Source: Desulfobacterales bacterium (GTDB lineage Bacteria > Desulfobacterota > Desulfobacteria > Desulfobacterales > Desulfobacteraceae). From it: a stretch of 5,492 nucleotides of DNA. The position numbers were made by a program, and so were the translations under genes. The stretch spans positions 1 through 5,492 of the forward strand of contig JAKSBO010000077.1 in NCBI GenBank assembly GCA_022361095.1. Direction: 5' to 3'. The notes below the pieces were generated by a model. The model saw nothing but the letters and a program-made list of their open reading frames with translations, was not told the origin of the DNA and searched no databases. Of this stretch, positions 1-5,492 are shown in pieces (the stretch's first letter is position 1; the number at the start of each line of letters is the position of its first letter).

Positions 1-4
1 CTTA

Positions 5-33
5 TTGGTACTTTCATATAAAAATGCTATATA
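5..33 (+). promoter_or_regulatory. Candidate sigma70-type promoter for rubrerythrin
   Basis: A TTGGTA hexamer at 5-10 and a TATATA hexamer at 28-33 are separated by 17 bp. The -10 is preceded by TGC (25-27), which makes it an extended -10 (TGnTATATA). Transcription would start near position 40 and give a leader of about 130 nt before the rubrerythrin ATG. A TAAAAT at 152-157 lies too close to the ribosome binding site to serve as the -10. This is prediction from consensus only; the -35 matches TTGACA at four of six positions. Confidence 0.45.
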
Positions 34-128
34 ACAGCCATGGGCGGCCCTGACACATATCAACTGCCAGGTATAGCCCAAAACAAAGCGTAAAGGATCT
101 GAGTCACGTACCTAAGACTTTCATCTAA
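10..128 (+). repeat. Imperfect 12-bp direct repeat in the rubrerythrin leader
   Basis: ACTTTCATnTAA occurs at 10-21 (n = A) and again at 117-128 (n = C), so 11 of 12 bases agree. The first copy lies in the spacer between the predicted -35 and -10 hexamers. The copies are 107 bp apart, close to ten helical turns. A further 7-bp repeat, CTAAGAC, flanks the second copy (112-118 and 125-131). The placement would suit a repressor or activator site, but the copies are not palindromic and match no regulator box that I know. Confidence 0.3.
41..80 (+). other. Possible structured element in the rubrerythrin 5' UTR
   Basis: TGGGC (41-45) can pair with GCCCA (76-80), and inside it CCTG (49-52) can pair with CAGG (68-71), giving a two-part stem-loop with internal loops. 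It would sit at the very 5' end of the transcript predicted from the 5-33 promoter. A weaker stem AGTC/GACT (102-105 with 116-119) follows. I do not recognise a known riboswitch class: the conserved core of the c-di-GMP-I (GEMM) aptamer was looked for and is not there. It may act as a 5' stabiliser or as a regulator, or may be chance pairing. Confidence 0.25.
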
Positions 129-161
129 GACAGAATTTTTTATCAATTCGTTAAAATAATA

Positions 162-167
162 GGGAGG
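162..167 (+). promoter_or_regulatory. Ribosome binding site of rubrerythrin
   Basis: GGGAGG lies 5 nt before the ATG at 173 and is a strong Shine-Dalgarno sequence. It fixes the start and implies high expression, as is usual for rubrerythrins in anaerobes. Confidence 0.85.
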
Positions 168-172
168 AAAAC

Positions 173-673
173 ATGGCAACAACCAATGACAATCTAAAAG
201 AGGCGTTTGCAGGTGAAAGCCAGGCCAACCAAAAATACAAGGCCTTTGCCAAAAAAGCTGAAAAAGAAGGGTTTAAAAATATTTCAAAACTGTTCAAAAC
301 CACTGCCGAAGCGGAACGGATTCATGCCGAGGGCCATCTGGCCGCCCTGGGTAAGATCGCATCAACCGCTGAAAACCTCCAGGCCGCCATTGACGGTGAA
401 ACCGATGAGTTTACAAACATGTACCCGCCCATGCTGGAACAGGCGGAAGCCGACGGCCATAAAGCCAAGATCATGTTTAAATTTGCTTTGGGTGCCGAAG
501 AAGTACACGCCGATCTTTACACCAAAGCTTTAGAAGCGGTGAAAAACGGCGTTGATCTGGATGTAAGCGATTTTTACCTGTGCCCGGTCTGCGGTTACAT
601 CGAACTGGGTACAGCACCTGAAAAATGTCCAATCTGCTCGGCCAAACAATCCAAATTTGTTCAGATTGACTAA
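173..673 (+). CDS. rbr: Rubrerythrin (diiron peroxidase with C-terminal rubredoxin-like domain)
   Basis: Cytoplasmic non-haem iron protein of 166 aa. Rubrerythrins reduce hydrogen peroxide to water at a diiron site, taking electrons through a rubredoxin-type Fe(SCys)4 centre from NAD(P)H-dependent reductases; in anaerobes this is a main defence against oxygen. Residues 1 to about 130 form the four-helix ferritin-like domain, with the expected ligand pattern: E15, the ExxH pair E48/H51, E76 and E79, and the ExxH pair E109/H112. Residues 135-166 are the rubredoxin-like domain, with CPVCG (C137, C140) and CPIC (C152, C155) 11 residues apart. The order is the classical one, not that of reverse rubrerythrin. 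At 166 aa it belongs to the shorter members; the well-known Desulfovibrio protein is about 190 aa. No signal peptide is visible. The start is set by a strong Shine-Dalgarno at 162-167. It appears monocistronic, with its own leader and a likely terminator. The substrate range and electron donor are inferred from the family. Confidence 0.96.
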   Translation: MATTNDNLKEAFAGESQANQKYKAFAKKAEKEGFKNISKLFKTTAEAERIHAEGHLAALGKIASTAENLQAAIDGETDEFTNMYPPMLEQAEADGHKAKIMFKFALGAEEVHADLYTKALEAVKNGVDLDVSDFYLCPVCGYIELGTAPEKCPICSAKQSKFVQID

Positions 674-684
674 TTGGGTATCTG

Positions 685-768
685 CCGGTTCCGGACACGG
701 TACACTGTCTTGGAGCCGGTCCGTCAACTTCCTGGGCCATGGAAGCAAAACCAGGCCGGTGTTTTTTT
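685..768 (+). terminator. Hairpin region and T-tract after rubrerythrin (probable terminator)
   Basis: Two structures follow the rubrerythrin stop. First, CCGGTTCCGGACA (685-697) pairs with TGTCT (706-710) and GGAGCCGG (712-719), giving about 13 pairs including two G-U, one bulged T and an 8-nt loop. It is stable but has no T-run directly after it. Second, CCTGG (731-735) pairs with CCAGG (751-755), and an outer GCCGG (715-719) could pair with CCGGT (756-760), ending just before a run of seven T at 762-768. The two foldings compete for 715-719. The T-run makes termination on the + strand likely, but the stem beside it is imperfect, so the exact form is uncertain. Confidence 0.5.
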
Positions 769-799
769 CAGATTAAATCGTATATGTCAATTACATTCG

Positions 800-808
800 T
801 GCTATATT
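800..808 (+). promoter_or_regulatory. Candidate extended -10 promoter element of the zwf-pgl-gnd operon
   Basis: TGCTATATT is a TGn extended -10 (TATATT at 803-808). No good -35 hexamer lies 16-18 bp upstream; the region there reads GTATAT, and extended -10 promoters can work without one. Transcription would start near 815 and leave a leader of about 128 nt. The first eight bases are identical to the rubrerythrin -10 region (25-32). The surrounding 770-880 stretch is AT-rich, so other -10 look-alikes exist. Confidence 0.35.
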
Positions 809-828
809 TCTTTAAATTATAGATATTC

Positions 829-846
829 GGGGCATTTTCATTCCCC
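829..846 (+). other. Small GGGG/CCCC stem-loop in the zwf leader
   Basis: GGGG (829-832) can pair with CCCC (843-846) across a 10-nt loop in GGGGCATTTTCATTCCCC, followed by ATAAAAAA. The stem is short and has no T-run on the + strand, so it is not a terminator for upstream genes. It could be a minor leader structure. Apart from this and the promoter candidate, I see nothing else convincing between 769 and 930. Confidence 0.2.
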
Positions 847-930
847 ATAAAAAAGCGTATGGACGAATTTTAAAATTTTCGCCGCATGAACGGCTTAGCT
901 CAAAATTCCGATAGTCACACTTGGTTTTTA

Positions 931-935
931 AAAGG
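931..935 (+). promoter_or_regulatory. Ribosome binding site deciding the zwf start
   Basis: AAAGG lies 7 nt before the ATG at 943. The in-frame ATG at 886 has no purine-rich site before it (its upstream sequence is TTTTCGCCGC), and the extra 19 residues it would add precede the point where the family's NADP-binding strand normally begins. The 943 start is therefore preferred. Confidence 0.75.
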
Positions 936-942
936 AAAAATA

Positions 943-2445
943 ATGGTAATACCAGAAAATAGCCGTATCGTTATTTTTGGGGCTTCCGGAGATCTCACCT
1001 ACCGAAAGTTGATTCCCGCCTTGTACCACTTATTCGAAAACAACCAGATGCCGTCTTCATTTGCAATACTGGGGGCAAGCCGCACTGAATACAGCGATGA
1101 TGCTTACCGCCAGAAACTTAAAAATTCACTCACTGAGCAGGAACAGACAGATCCTCAATTACTGGGGGCATTTTGTGAACATCTTTATTACCAGACATTG
1201 AACACCTCGGATGTTGATGACTATACGCAATTAAAAAGGCGTCTCGGCCAATTAGACCGGCACTATAATTTTAAACGGCAAAATACGTTATTCTATCTTG
1301 CGACCCCACCAAGCCTTTACGATATTATCCCCGGATGTTTGGCAGCACATAAATTAAATGACGTAACCAATGGCTGGAAAAGGTTGATCATAGAGAAACC
1401 ATTTGGCTATGATCTTAGGTCGGCTAAATCCTTAGATATTGAAATTCAAAAACACTTTAAAGAACAGCAGATTTACCGTATTGATCACTACCTTGGCAAA
1501 GAGACCGTACAGAACCTGCTGGTTTTCCGATTTGCCAATGGTATTTTCGAACCGCTCTGGAACCGAAATTTTATCGATTACGTCGAAATCACCGGAGCCG
1601 AATTCCTGGGGGTTGAGGAACGGGGCGGATATTATGACAACAGCGGTGCCGTGCGTGACATGTTTCAAAACCACCTGCTTCAGGTTCTGGCCATGGTTGC
1701 CATGGAACCACCGGCCGCCATCAACGCCGACGCAATCCGTAACGAAGTCAGCAACGTCTTAAATTGCCTTGAACCATTGACCGATGAATGTCTGAAAAAC
1801 GATCTGGTACTCGGCCAGTACACGGAATCAATGGTAAAGGGGCAGTTACTGAAAAGTTACCGCAATGAGCATGGTGTGCCAAAAGACTCCCGCACCGAGA
1901 CCTACGTCGCGTTAAAGATGTTCATTGAAACCCCGCGCTGGCAGGGCATTCCATTTTATGTGCGTTCAGGTAAACGCCTGCCGACCCGGGTGACGGAAGT
2001 TGTTATTCATTTGAAACGAACCCCACACCCTGTCTTCGCTCAAAATGCACCGGGAAACAAGCTGATTATCCGTATCCAACCCGATGAAGGCATACTCATG
2101 AACTTCGGCCTCAAAGAACCGGGCGCAGGGTTCCGCGCAAAAAGTGTCTCTATGAATTTTCATTATGATTCATTGGAAAATATTCAAATGCTGACCGCCT
2201 ATGAACGGTTACTGCTTGATGCACTTAACGGTGATGCCACCTTGTTCGCACGCACAGATGCCGTTGAGGCCTGCTGGGAATTTGTCCAGCCCATACTCAA
2301 TTACAAACAGGCGCCCCAATCGCTTTTCGGCTATGCCTGCGGGACATGGGGCCCAAAAGAGGCGGATGCTTTATTACGGCAAGACGGCAGAAACTGGCGT
2401 TTTCCTTGTAAAAATTTAACGAATACGGATTACTGTGAATTATGA
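943..2445 (+). CDS. zwf: Glucose-6-phosphate 1-dehydrogenase
   Basis: Cytoplasmic enzyme of 500 aa that oxidises glucose-6-phosphate to 6-phosphoglucono-1,5-lactone with NADP+, the entry step of the oxidative pentose phosphate pathway. The N-terminal Rossmann domain (about 1-180) has the fingerprint [11 protein letters not shown] (13-23). R47 in ASRTEY stands where family members place an arginine that binds the NADP 2'-phosphate. EKPFG is at 151-155. The substrate signature RIDHYLGKE (179-187) gives the phosphate-binding H182 and K186. The catalytic-base histidine is H244 in FQNHLLQ. The C-terminal beta+alpha domain carries [13 protein letters not shown] (341-353) and ends with the typical NWRFP stretch. 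Length fits the bacterial family (about 490-510 aa), and no key residue is missing. The start at 943 rests on AAAGG at 931-935; an upstream in-frame ATG at 886 would add 19 unsupported residues. Its TGA stop overlaps the pgl ATG, so the two are probably translationally coupled. Preference for NADP over NAD is inferred from R47. Confidence 0.96.
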   Translation: MVIPENSRIVIFGASGDLTYRKLIPALYHLFENNQMPSSFAILGASRTEYSDDAYRQKLKNSLTEQEQTDPQLLGAFCEHLYYQTLNTSDVDDYTQLKRRLGQLDRHYNFKRQNTLFYLATPPSLYDIIPGCLAAHKLNDVTNGWKRLIIEKPFGYDLRSAKSLDIEIQKHFKEQQIYRIDHYLGKETVQNLLVFRFANGIFEPLWNRNFIDYVEITGAEFLGVEERGGYYDNSGAVRDMFQNHLLQVLAMVAMEPPAAINADAIRNEVSNVLNCLEPLTDECLKNDLVLGQYTESMVKGQLLKSYRNEHGVPKDSRTETYVALKMFIETPRWQGIPFYVRSGKRLPTRVTEVVIHLKRTPHPVFAQNAPGNKLIIRIQPDEGILMNFGLKEPGAGFRAKSVSMNFHYDSLENIQMLTAYERLLLDALNGDATLFARTDAVEACWEFVQPILNYKQAPQSLFGYACGTWGPKEADALLRQDGRNWRFPCKNLTNTDYCEL

Positions 2446-3158
2446 TGAATCATACAATTTTCGATACGGCTGTCGGGGTGATTGAATCTTTAGCCAACGA
2501 CTTTAAAACATACGGTTTACAAAAAAATACCGTCCATATTTCATTGTCCGGGGGCAGTACGCCAAAGATGCTGTTTCAACATCTTGCACAAACGCCCCAG
2601 GCAACGGATATAAACTGGGCAAATCTGCACTTTTGGTGGGGTGATGAAAGATGTGTTCCCCCAACTGACCCGGAAAGCAATTTTGGGCAGGCCAATGCCC
2701 TTCTTTTCAGCCGGGTCTCCATTCCCGCCGGAAATATTCACCGCATTTCAGGTGAAAACGATCCACCCAAAGAAGCCCAACGGTATGCAGAGGAAATGGC
2801 CGGCACAATACCGGTTCATGACGGCGTACCTGTTTTTGACTGGATTTTATTGGGCATTGGCCCGGATGGGCATACAGCCTCTTTATTCCCGGGTAAAACA
2901 AACTACCATGAACGAACCCTGACCATTGTAGCGGCACACCCTGAATCAGGCCAACTTCGGGTATCCAAGACCGCAACCGTACTCAAAGCCGCTAAACGGC
3001 TCACATACATTGTTTTAGGTTCAGGCAAGCAGGATATTGTAAACAAAATTCATACGCATTCTGCCAAAACCCTCTCATATCCGGCAGCGAGAATAACCTC
3101 GGACAACGGCAGAACCGAATGGTATCTGGATAAACATGCAGCCCAAAAAATTATTTAA
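2442..3158 (+). CDS. pgl: 6-phosphogluconolactonase (DevB/NagB-like type)
   Basis: Cytoplasmic enzyme of 238 aa that hydrolyses 6-phosphogluconolactone to 6-phosphogluconate, the second step of the pathway begun by Zwf. It belongs to the glucosamine-6-phosphate isomerase/6-phosphogluconolactonase fold, not the beta-propeller YbhE type. Motifs seen in order: LSGGSTP (35-41, phosphate-binding loop), [10 protein letters not shown] (65-74, with R70 of the DER motif), ESNF (78-81), and [14 protein letters not shown] (138-151), whose H144 corresponds to the family's proposed catalytic base. The [10 protein letters not shown] signature separates lactonases from true NagB deaminases. Length is normal (about 230-250 aa). 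The ATG overlaps the zwf TGA as ATGA; a second in-frame ATG follows directly at 2445 and is an equally possible start. Only a weak GGA (2427-2429) lies upstream, so initiation probably depends on ribosomes finishing zwf. Its TAA stop overlaps the gnd ribosome binding site. Confidence 0.95.
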   Translation: MMNHTIFDTAVGVIESLANDFKTYGLQKNTVHISLSGGSTPKMLFQHLAQTPQATDINWANLHFWWGDERCVPPTDPESNFGQANALLFSRVSIPAGNIHRISGENDPPKEAQRYAEEMAGTIPVHDGVPVFDWILLGIGPDGHTASLFPGKTNYHERTLTIVAAHPESGQLRVSKTATVLKAAKRLTYIVLGSGKQDIVNKIHTHSAKTLSYPAARITSDNGRTEWYLDKHAAQKII

Positions 3159-3162
3159 GGAG
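3157..3162 (+). promoter_or_regulatory. Ribosome binding site of gnd, overlapping the pgl stop
   Basis: AAGGAG begins inside the pgl TAA stop (3156-3158) and lies 9 nt before the ATG at 3172. It decides the gnd start: an in-frame ATG at 3136 inside pgl has no such site and would add 12 residues before the conserved GVIGLAVMG strand. Confidence 0.8.
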
Positions 3163-3171
3163 AACCTGTGT

Positions 3172-4620
3172 ATGAAGGGTGACATTGGTGTAATCGGACT
3201 GGCGGTCATGGGGCAGAACCTTATTTTAAATATGAATGATCATGATTTTAAAGTCGTTGCCCATAACCGTACGGCCGCCAAGATTGATGACTTTTTAGCC
3301 GGACCTGCAAAAGATACGAAAATCATTGGCGCATACACGCTTGAACAGTTGGTCCACACATTAAAATCACCCCGCATAATCATGCTGATGGTGCGTGCAG
3401 GCACTGTGGTCGACGCGTTTATCGAACAACTTACCCCCCTTTTAGATCAAGGCGATATCATTATTGACGGCGGCAATACTTACTATCCGGACACAAATCG
3501 CCGGGTCGGGGCGCTAGGGAAAAAAGGGATTTATTTCATAGGCGCGGGCGTTTCCGGAGGTGAAGAAGGCGCCCGCTTTGGTCCGTCCATTATGCCGGGC
3601 GGTGCACCGGAAGCATGGCCGTCAGTCAAACCGATCTTCCAGGCGATCTCGGCAAAAGTCAATGGAAACGAACCCTGTTGTGACTGGGTCGGCAATGATG
3701 GTGCCGGCCACTTTGTCAAGATGGTTCATAACGGCATTGAATATGGTGATATGCAGCTTATCTGCGAAGCATATCATTTCATGAAAGACGGCATGGGGCT
3801 GAATCATGAAGAGATGCAGGCCTCATTTTCCGCCTGGAATCAAACGGAACTGAACAGTTATCTGGTTGAAATAACATCAGAGATACTCGGATTTAAAGAT
3901 AAAGACGGGCAGGTGCTTTTAGAAAAAATCTTAGATACCGCCGGACAAAAGGGAACCGGGAAATGGACAGGGATTAATGCATTGGATCTCGGCATCCCGC
4001 TTACATTAATAAGCGAATCCGTATTCTCCCGCTGCTTGTCCGCTTTAAAAAATCAGCGAGTAGACGCGTCTAAGTGCTTTAACAAATCAATACATAAAAT
4101 TGAAGGGGATAAGGACCAGTGGCTGGAGGCGTTGCGCCAAGCCCTGCTCGGGTCCAAAATAATTTCATATGCCCAAGGGTTTATGCTCATGCGTGAAGCC
4201 TCTGATAAAAATAACTGGCATCTGAATTACGGTAATGTTGCTTTGATGTGGCGCGGTGGATGCATCATTCGCTCAGCATTCCTTGGCGATATCCGTGACG
4301 CGTTTTATAAAAATCCGGAACTTGAATTTTTAGGATCCGACACTTACTTTAAAGACATTTTAGAAAAGTGCCTGACGGCCTGGCGTAAAATTGCGGCCAC
4401 ATCAATTGAACACGGAATTCCGATGCCCTGTATGACATCAGCCCTTACCTTCCTAGACGGCTATACCTGCGCCCGCTTGCCTGCAAATCTGCTTCAAGCC
4501 CAACGGGATTATTTTGGTGCCCACACCTATGAACGCATTGATTTCCCCCGGGGCAAATTCTTCCATACAAATTGGACAGGGTCAGGCGGTACCACAGCAT
4601 CAACAACCTATGACGTATAA
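3172..4620 (+). CDS. gnd: 6-phosphogluconate dehydrogenase (decarboxylating)
   Basis: Cytoplasmic enzyme of 482 aa that oxidatively decarboxylates 6-phosphogluconate to ribulose-5-phosphate and CO2, giving the second NADPH of the pathway. The N-terminal Rossmann domain (1 to about 175) has GLAVMGQNL (9-17) and HNRT (31-34); the NRT at the end of the second strand is the form seen in NADP-dependent members. IIDGGNTYYPDTNRR is at 97-111 and SGGEEGARFGPSIMPGG at 128-144. The active-site helix KMVHNGIEYGDM (183-194) supplies K183, H186, N187 and E190. GQKGTGKW (258-265) and the substrate-binding R445 and H451 (QRDYFGAH) complete the site. The glycine/serine-rich tail FHTNWTGSGG (464-473 onward) resembles the long form best known from animals and yeast; E. 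coli Gnd is 468 aa. The enzyme works as a dimer in the family. It is the last gene of the zwf-pgl-gnd unit, and its start at 3172 is set by AAGGAG at 3157-3162. Confidence 0.96.
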   Translation: MKGDIGVIGLAVMGQNLILNMNDHDFKVVAHNRTAAKIDDFLAGPAKDTKIIGAYTLEQLVHTLKSPRIIMLMVRAGTVVDAFIEQLTPLLDQGDIIIDGGNTYYPDTNRRVGALGKKGIYFIGAGVSGGEEGARFGPSIMPGGAPEAWPSVKPIFQAISAKVNGNEPCCDWVGNDGAGHFVKMVHNGIEYGDMQLICEAYHFMKDGMGLNHEEMQASFSAWNQTELNSYLVEITSEILGFKDKDGQVLLEKILDTAGQKGTGKWTGINALDLGIPLTLISESVFSRCLSALKNQRVDASKCFNKSIHKIEGDKDQWLEALRQALLGSKIISYAQGFMLMREASDKNNWHLNYGNVALMWRGGCIIRSAFLGDIRDAFYKNPELEFLGSDTYFKDILEKCLTAWRKIAATSIEHGIPMPCMTSALTFLDGYTCARLPANLLQAQRDYFGAHTYERIDFPRGKFFHTNWTGSGGTTASTTYDV

Positions 4621-4746
4621 AATCAGCCGCTACAGGCCGAGCGGGAATGCCAAGATCCGGATTCACCTCATAACAAAGCACCAAGTCCCCCGGAGAGCCG
4701 CATACCCCAATAGCTCATACCGGTTTTCATTCTGATGCCGTCCAAC
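4621..4746. other. Convergent intergenic gap between gnd and the EAL gene
   Basis: This 126-bp gap separates two convergent stop codons. The best hairpin is CCGCT (4627-4631) with AGCGG (4640-4644) around an 8-nt loop, just after the gnd stop, but no T-run follows. I see no clean intrinsic terminator on either strand and no gene. Termination here may be Rho-dependent or use a weaker structure. Confidence 0.4.
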
Positions 4747-5492
4747 TCATGCGGTTTTTACTTTCCGGCCAAGGTAGGAGATAAAATCCTCATAGGGCAT
4801 GGGTTTGGCGAACAGATAGCCCTGGATCATATCGCATGCCTCTGCCGCAAGGTAATCCAGCTGGCTTTTGGTCTCCACGCCTTCGGCGATGGTTTTCAGC
4901 GACATGGCCCGGGCCATGGCAAGGGCGGCCCGCACAATAGCCCTGCTTGAATCATCCTTCTCAATACCGCGGATCAGGGAGGCATCCAGTTTCAAGGCGG
5001 TCAAGGGCAGATTTTTAATGGAATTCAGCGAAGAGTAACCGGTTCCAAAATCATCCAGCTCCACCTGCAGGCCGATACTTCGAAGTTCCTTCATAATTTT
5101 TCCGGCACGGTTGATGTCCTGGACAAGACTGGTTTCGGTCAGTTCAAATTTCAATCGCAACGGTGTGGCACCGGTTTCATGCAATACCTGTTTAACGGTT
5201 TTAATAAAATTTTCATCGGCAAACTGCAGGGCACTGATATTGACGGCCAGGGCAAAATGTTCCGGAAGCTGGTACTTTTCCAAATCTATGACAATATTGC
5301 AGGCCTGCTTAAGCACCCATTCTCCCAAAGGCAGAATCAGACCGGTGCTTTCAGCCACAGAGATGAACGCTTCAGGGCTGACGGGCGGTTTATCCCGGGG
5401 CAGCCATCTGAGCAGGGCCTCTGCCCCGCAAAGCACCCCGTCATTCAAGACCTGGGGCTGAAGGTACAAAGAGAATTCGCCGTCATCCAGAC
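4747..5492 (-). CDS. EAL-domain c-di-GMP phosphodiesterase, C-terminal part (5' end outside window)
   Basis: The visible 247 residues are almost exactly one EAL domain, the enzyme that cuts the second messenger c-di-GMP to linear pGpG and so favours motile over attached life. The frame stays open to the window edge: before the first possible start (a TTG at 5467-5469) it still encodes LDDGEFS, the usual lead-in to the LYLQPQ strand, so that TTG is internal and the protein begins further upstream. Numbered from that TTG residue, the conserved metal and substrate residues are all present: E17 of the EAL motif (GAEALLRW), N77 (VNIS), E109 and E112 (FELTET), D139-D140 (DDFGTGYSS), K160 (LKLD), E196 (AEGVET) and Q216 (QGYLFAKPM). 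An active enzyme is therefore expected. The chain ends soon after the domain. Sensor, PAS, GGDEF or membrane parts may lie upstream and cannot be judged here. It is convergent with gnd and not part of that operon. Confidence 0.93.
   Translation of the reverse strand, partial: LDDGEFSLYLQPQVLNDGVLCGAEALLRWLPRDKPPVSPEAFISVAESTGLILPLGEWVLKQACNIVIDLEKYQLPEHFALAVNISALQFADENFIKTVKQVLHETGATPLRLKFELTETSLVQDINRAGKIMKELRSIGLQVELDDFGTGYSSLNSIKNLPLTALKLDASLIRGIEKDDSSRAIVRAALAMARAMSLKTIAEGVETKSQLDYLAAEACDMIQGYLFAKPMPYEDFISYLGRKVKTA

Noticed and set aside
81..131. Possible c-di-GMP-I (GEMM) riboswitch in the rubrerythrin leader, suggested by ACAAAGCG and CCTAAGAC fragments
   Set aside because: The conserved aptamer core and the paired P2/P3 arms are not present in the right order, so the resemblance is limited to short words.
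477..748. Two overlapping minus-strand open frames across the rubrerythrin 3' end and the following hairpin
   Set aside because: They are antisense to a well-supported gene, show no recognisable motif and lack convincing ribosome binding sites.
4627..4644. Hairpin after gnd as an intrinsic terminator
   Set aside because: Only a 5-bp stem with an 8-nt loop and no T-run; not enough to call a terminator.
4445..4735. Open frames on both strands over the gnd 3' end and convergent gap
   Set aside because: Compositional shadows of gnd; no start signals or recognisable protein features.
5467..5469. TTG as the start codon of the EAL gene
   Set aside because: The frame continues upstream to the window edge with residues (LDDGEFS) typical of the lead-in to an EAL domain, and no ribosome binding site is visible before the TTG.

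Overview
The window looks like chromosomal sequence from an anaerobic or microaerophilic Gram-negative bacterium. The best guess is a sulfate reducer of the Desulfobacterota (Desulfobacter / Desulfobacterium type). This rests on a stand-alone rubrerythrin, moderate GC with A-rich translation starts, and the general look of the proteins. The placement is an inference; no 16S or other marker gene is present.

Layout. Positions 1-172 form the leader of a rubrerythrin gene, with a good extended -10 promoter candidate near the left edge, a possible structured 5' UTR and short direct repeats. Positions 173-673 encode a classical rubrerythrin (diiron domain followed by rubredoxin-like domain). Positions 674-942 are intergenic, holding a strong hairpin, a T-tract that may end the rubrerythrin transcript, and a promoter candidate for the next operon. 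Positions 943-4620 carry three tightly packed genes on the + strand: zwf (glucose-6-phosphate dehydrogenase), pgl (6-phosphogluconolactonase) and gnd (6-phosphogluconate dehydrogenase). Positions 4621-4746 are a short convergent gap. Positions 4747-5492 hold the C-terminal part of an EAL-domain c-di-GMP phosphodiesterase on the - strand, whose 5' end lies beyond the window.

How the genes fit together. zwf-pgl-gnd encode, in reaction order, the whole oxidative branch of the pentose phosphate pathway, converting glucose-6-phosphate to ribulose-5-phosphate with two reductions of NADP+. The zwf stop overlaps the pgl start, and the gnd ribosome binding site overlaps the pgl stop, so this is very probably one transcript with coupled translation. 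Rubrerythrin reduces hydrogen peroxide with electrons that come ultimately from NAD(P)H. Its position next to an NADPH-generating operon suggests a shared redox or oxygen-stress theme, but it has its own leader and probably its own terminator. The EAL gene is convergent and functionally separate.

I found no mobile element, CRISPR array, tRNA, rRNA or clearly undescribed system. The most open questions are in the non-coding DNA: the rubrerythrin leader and the hairpin after it.
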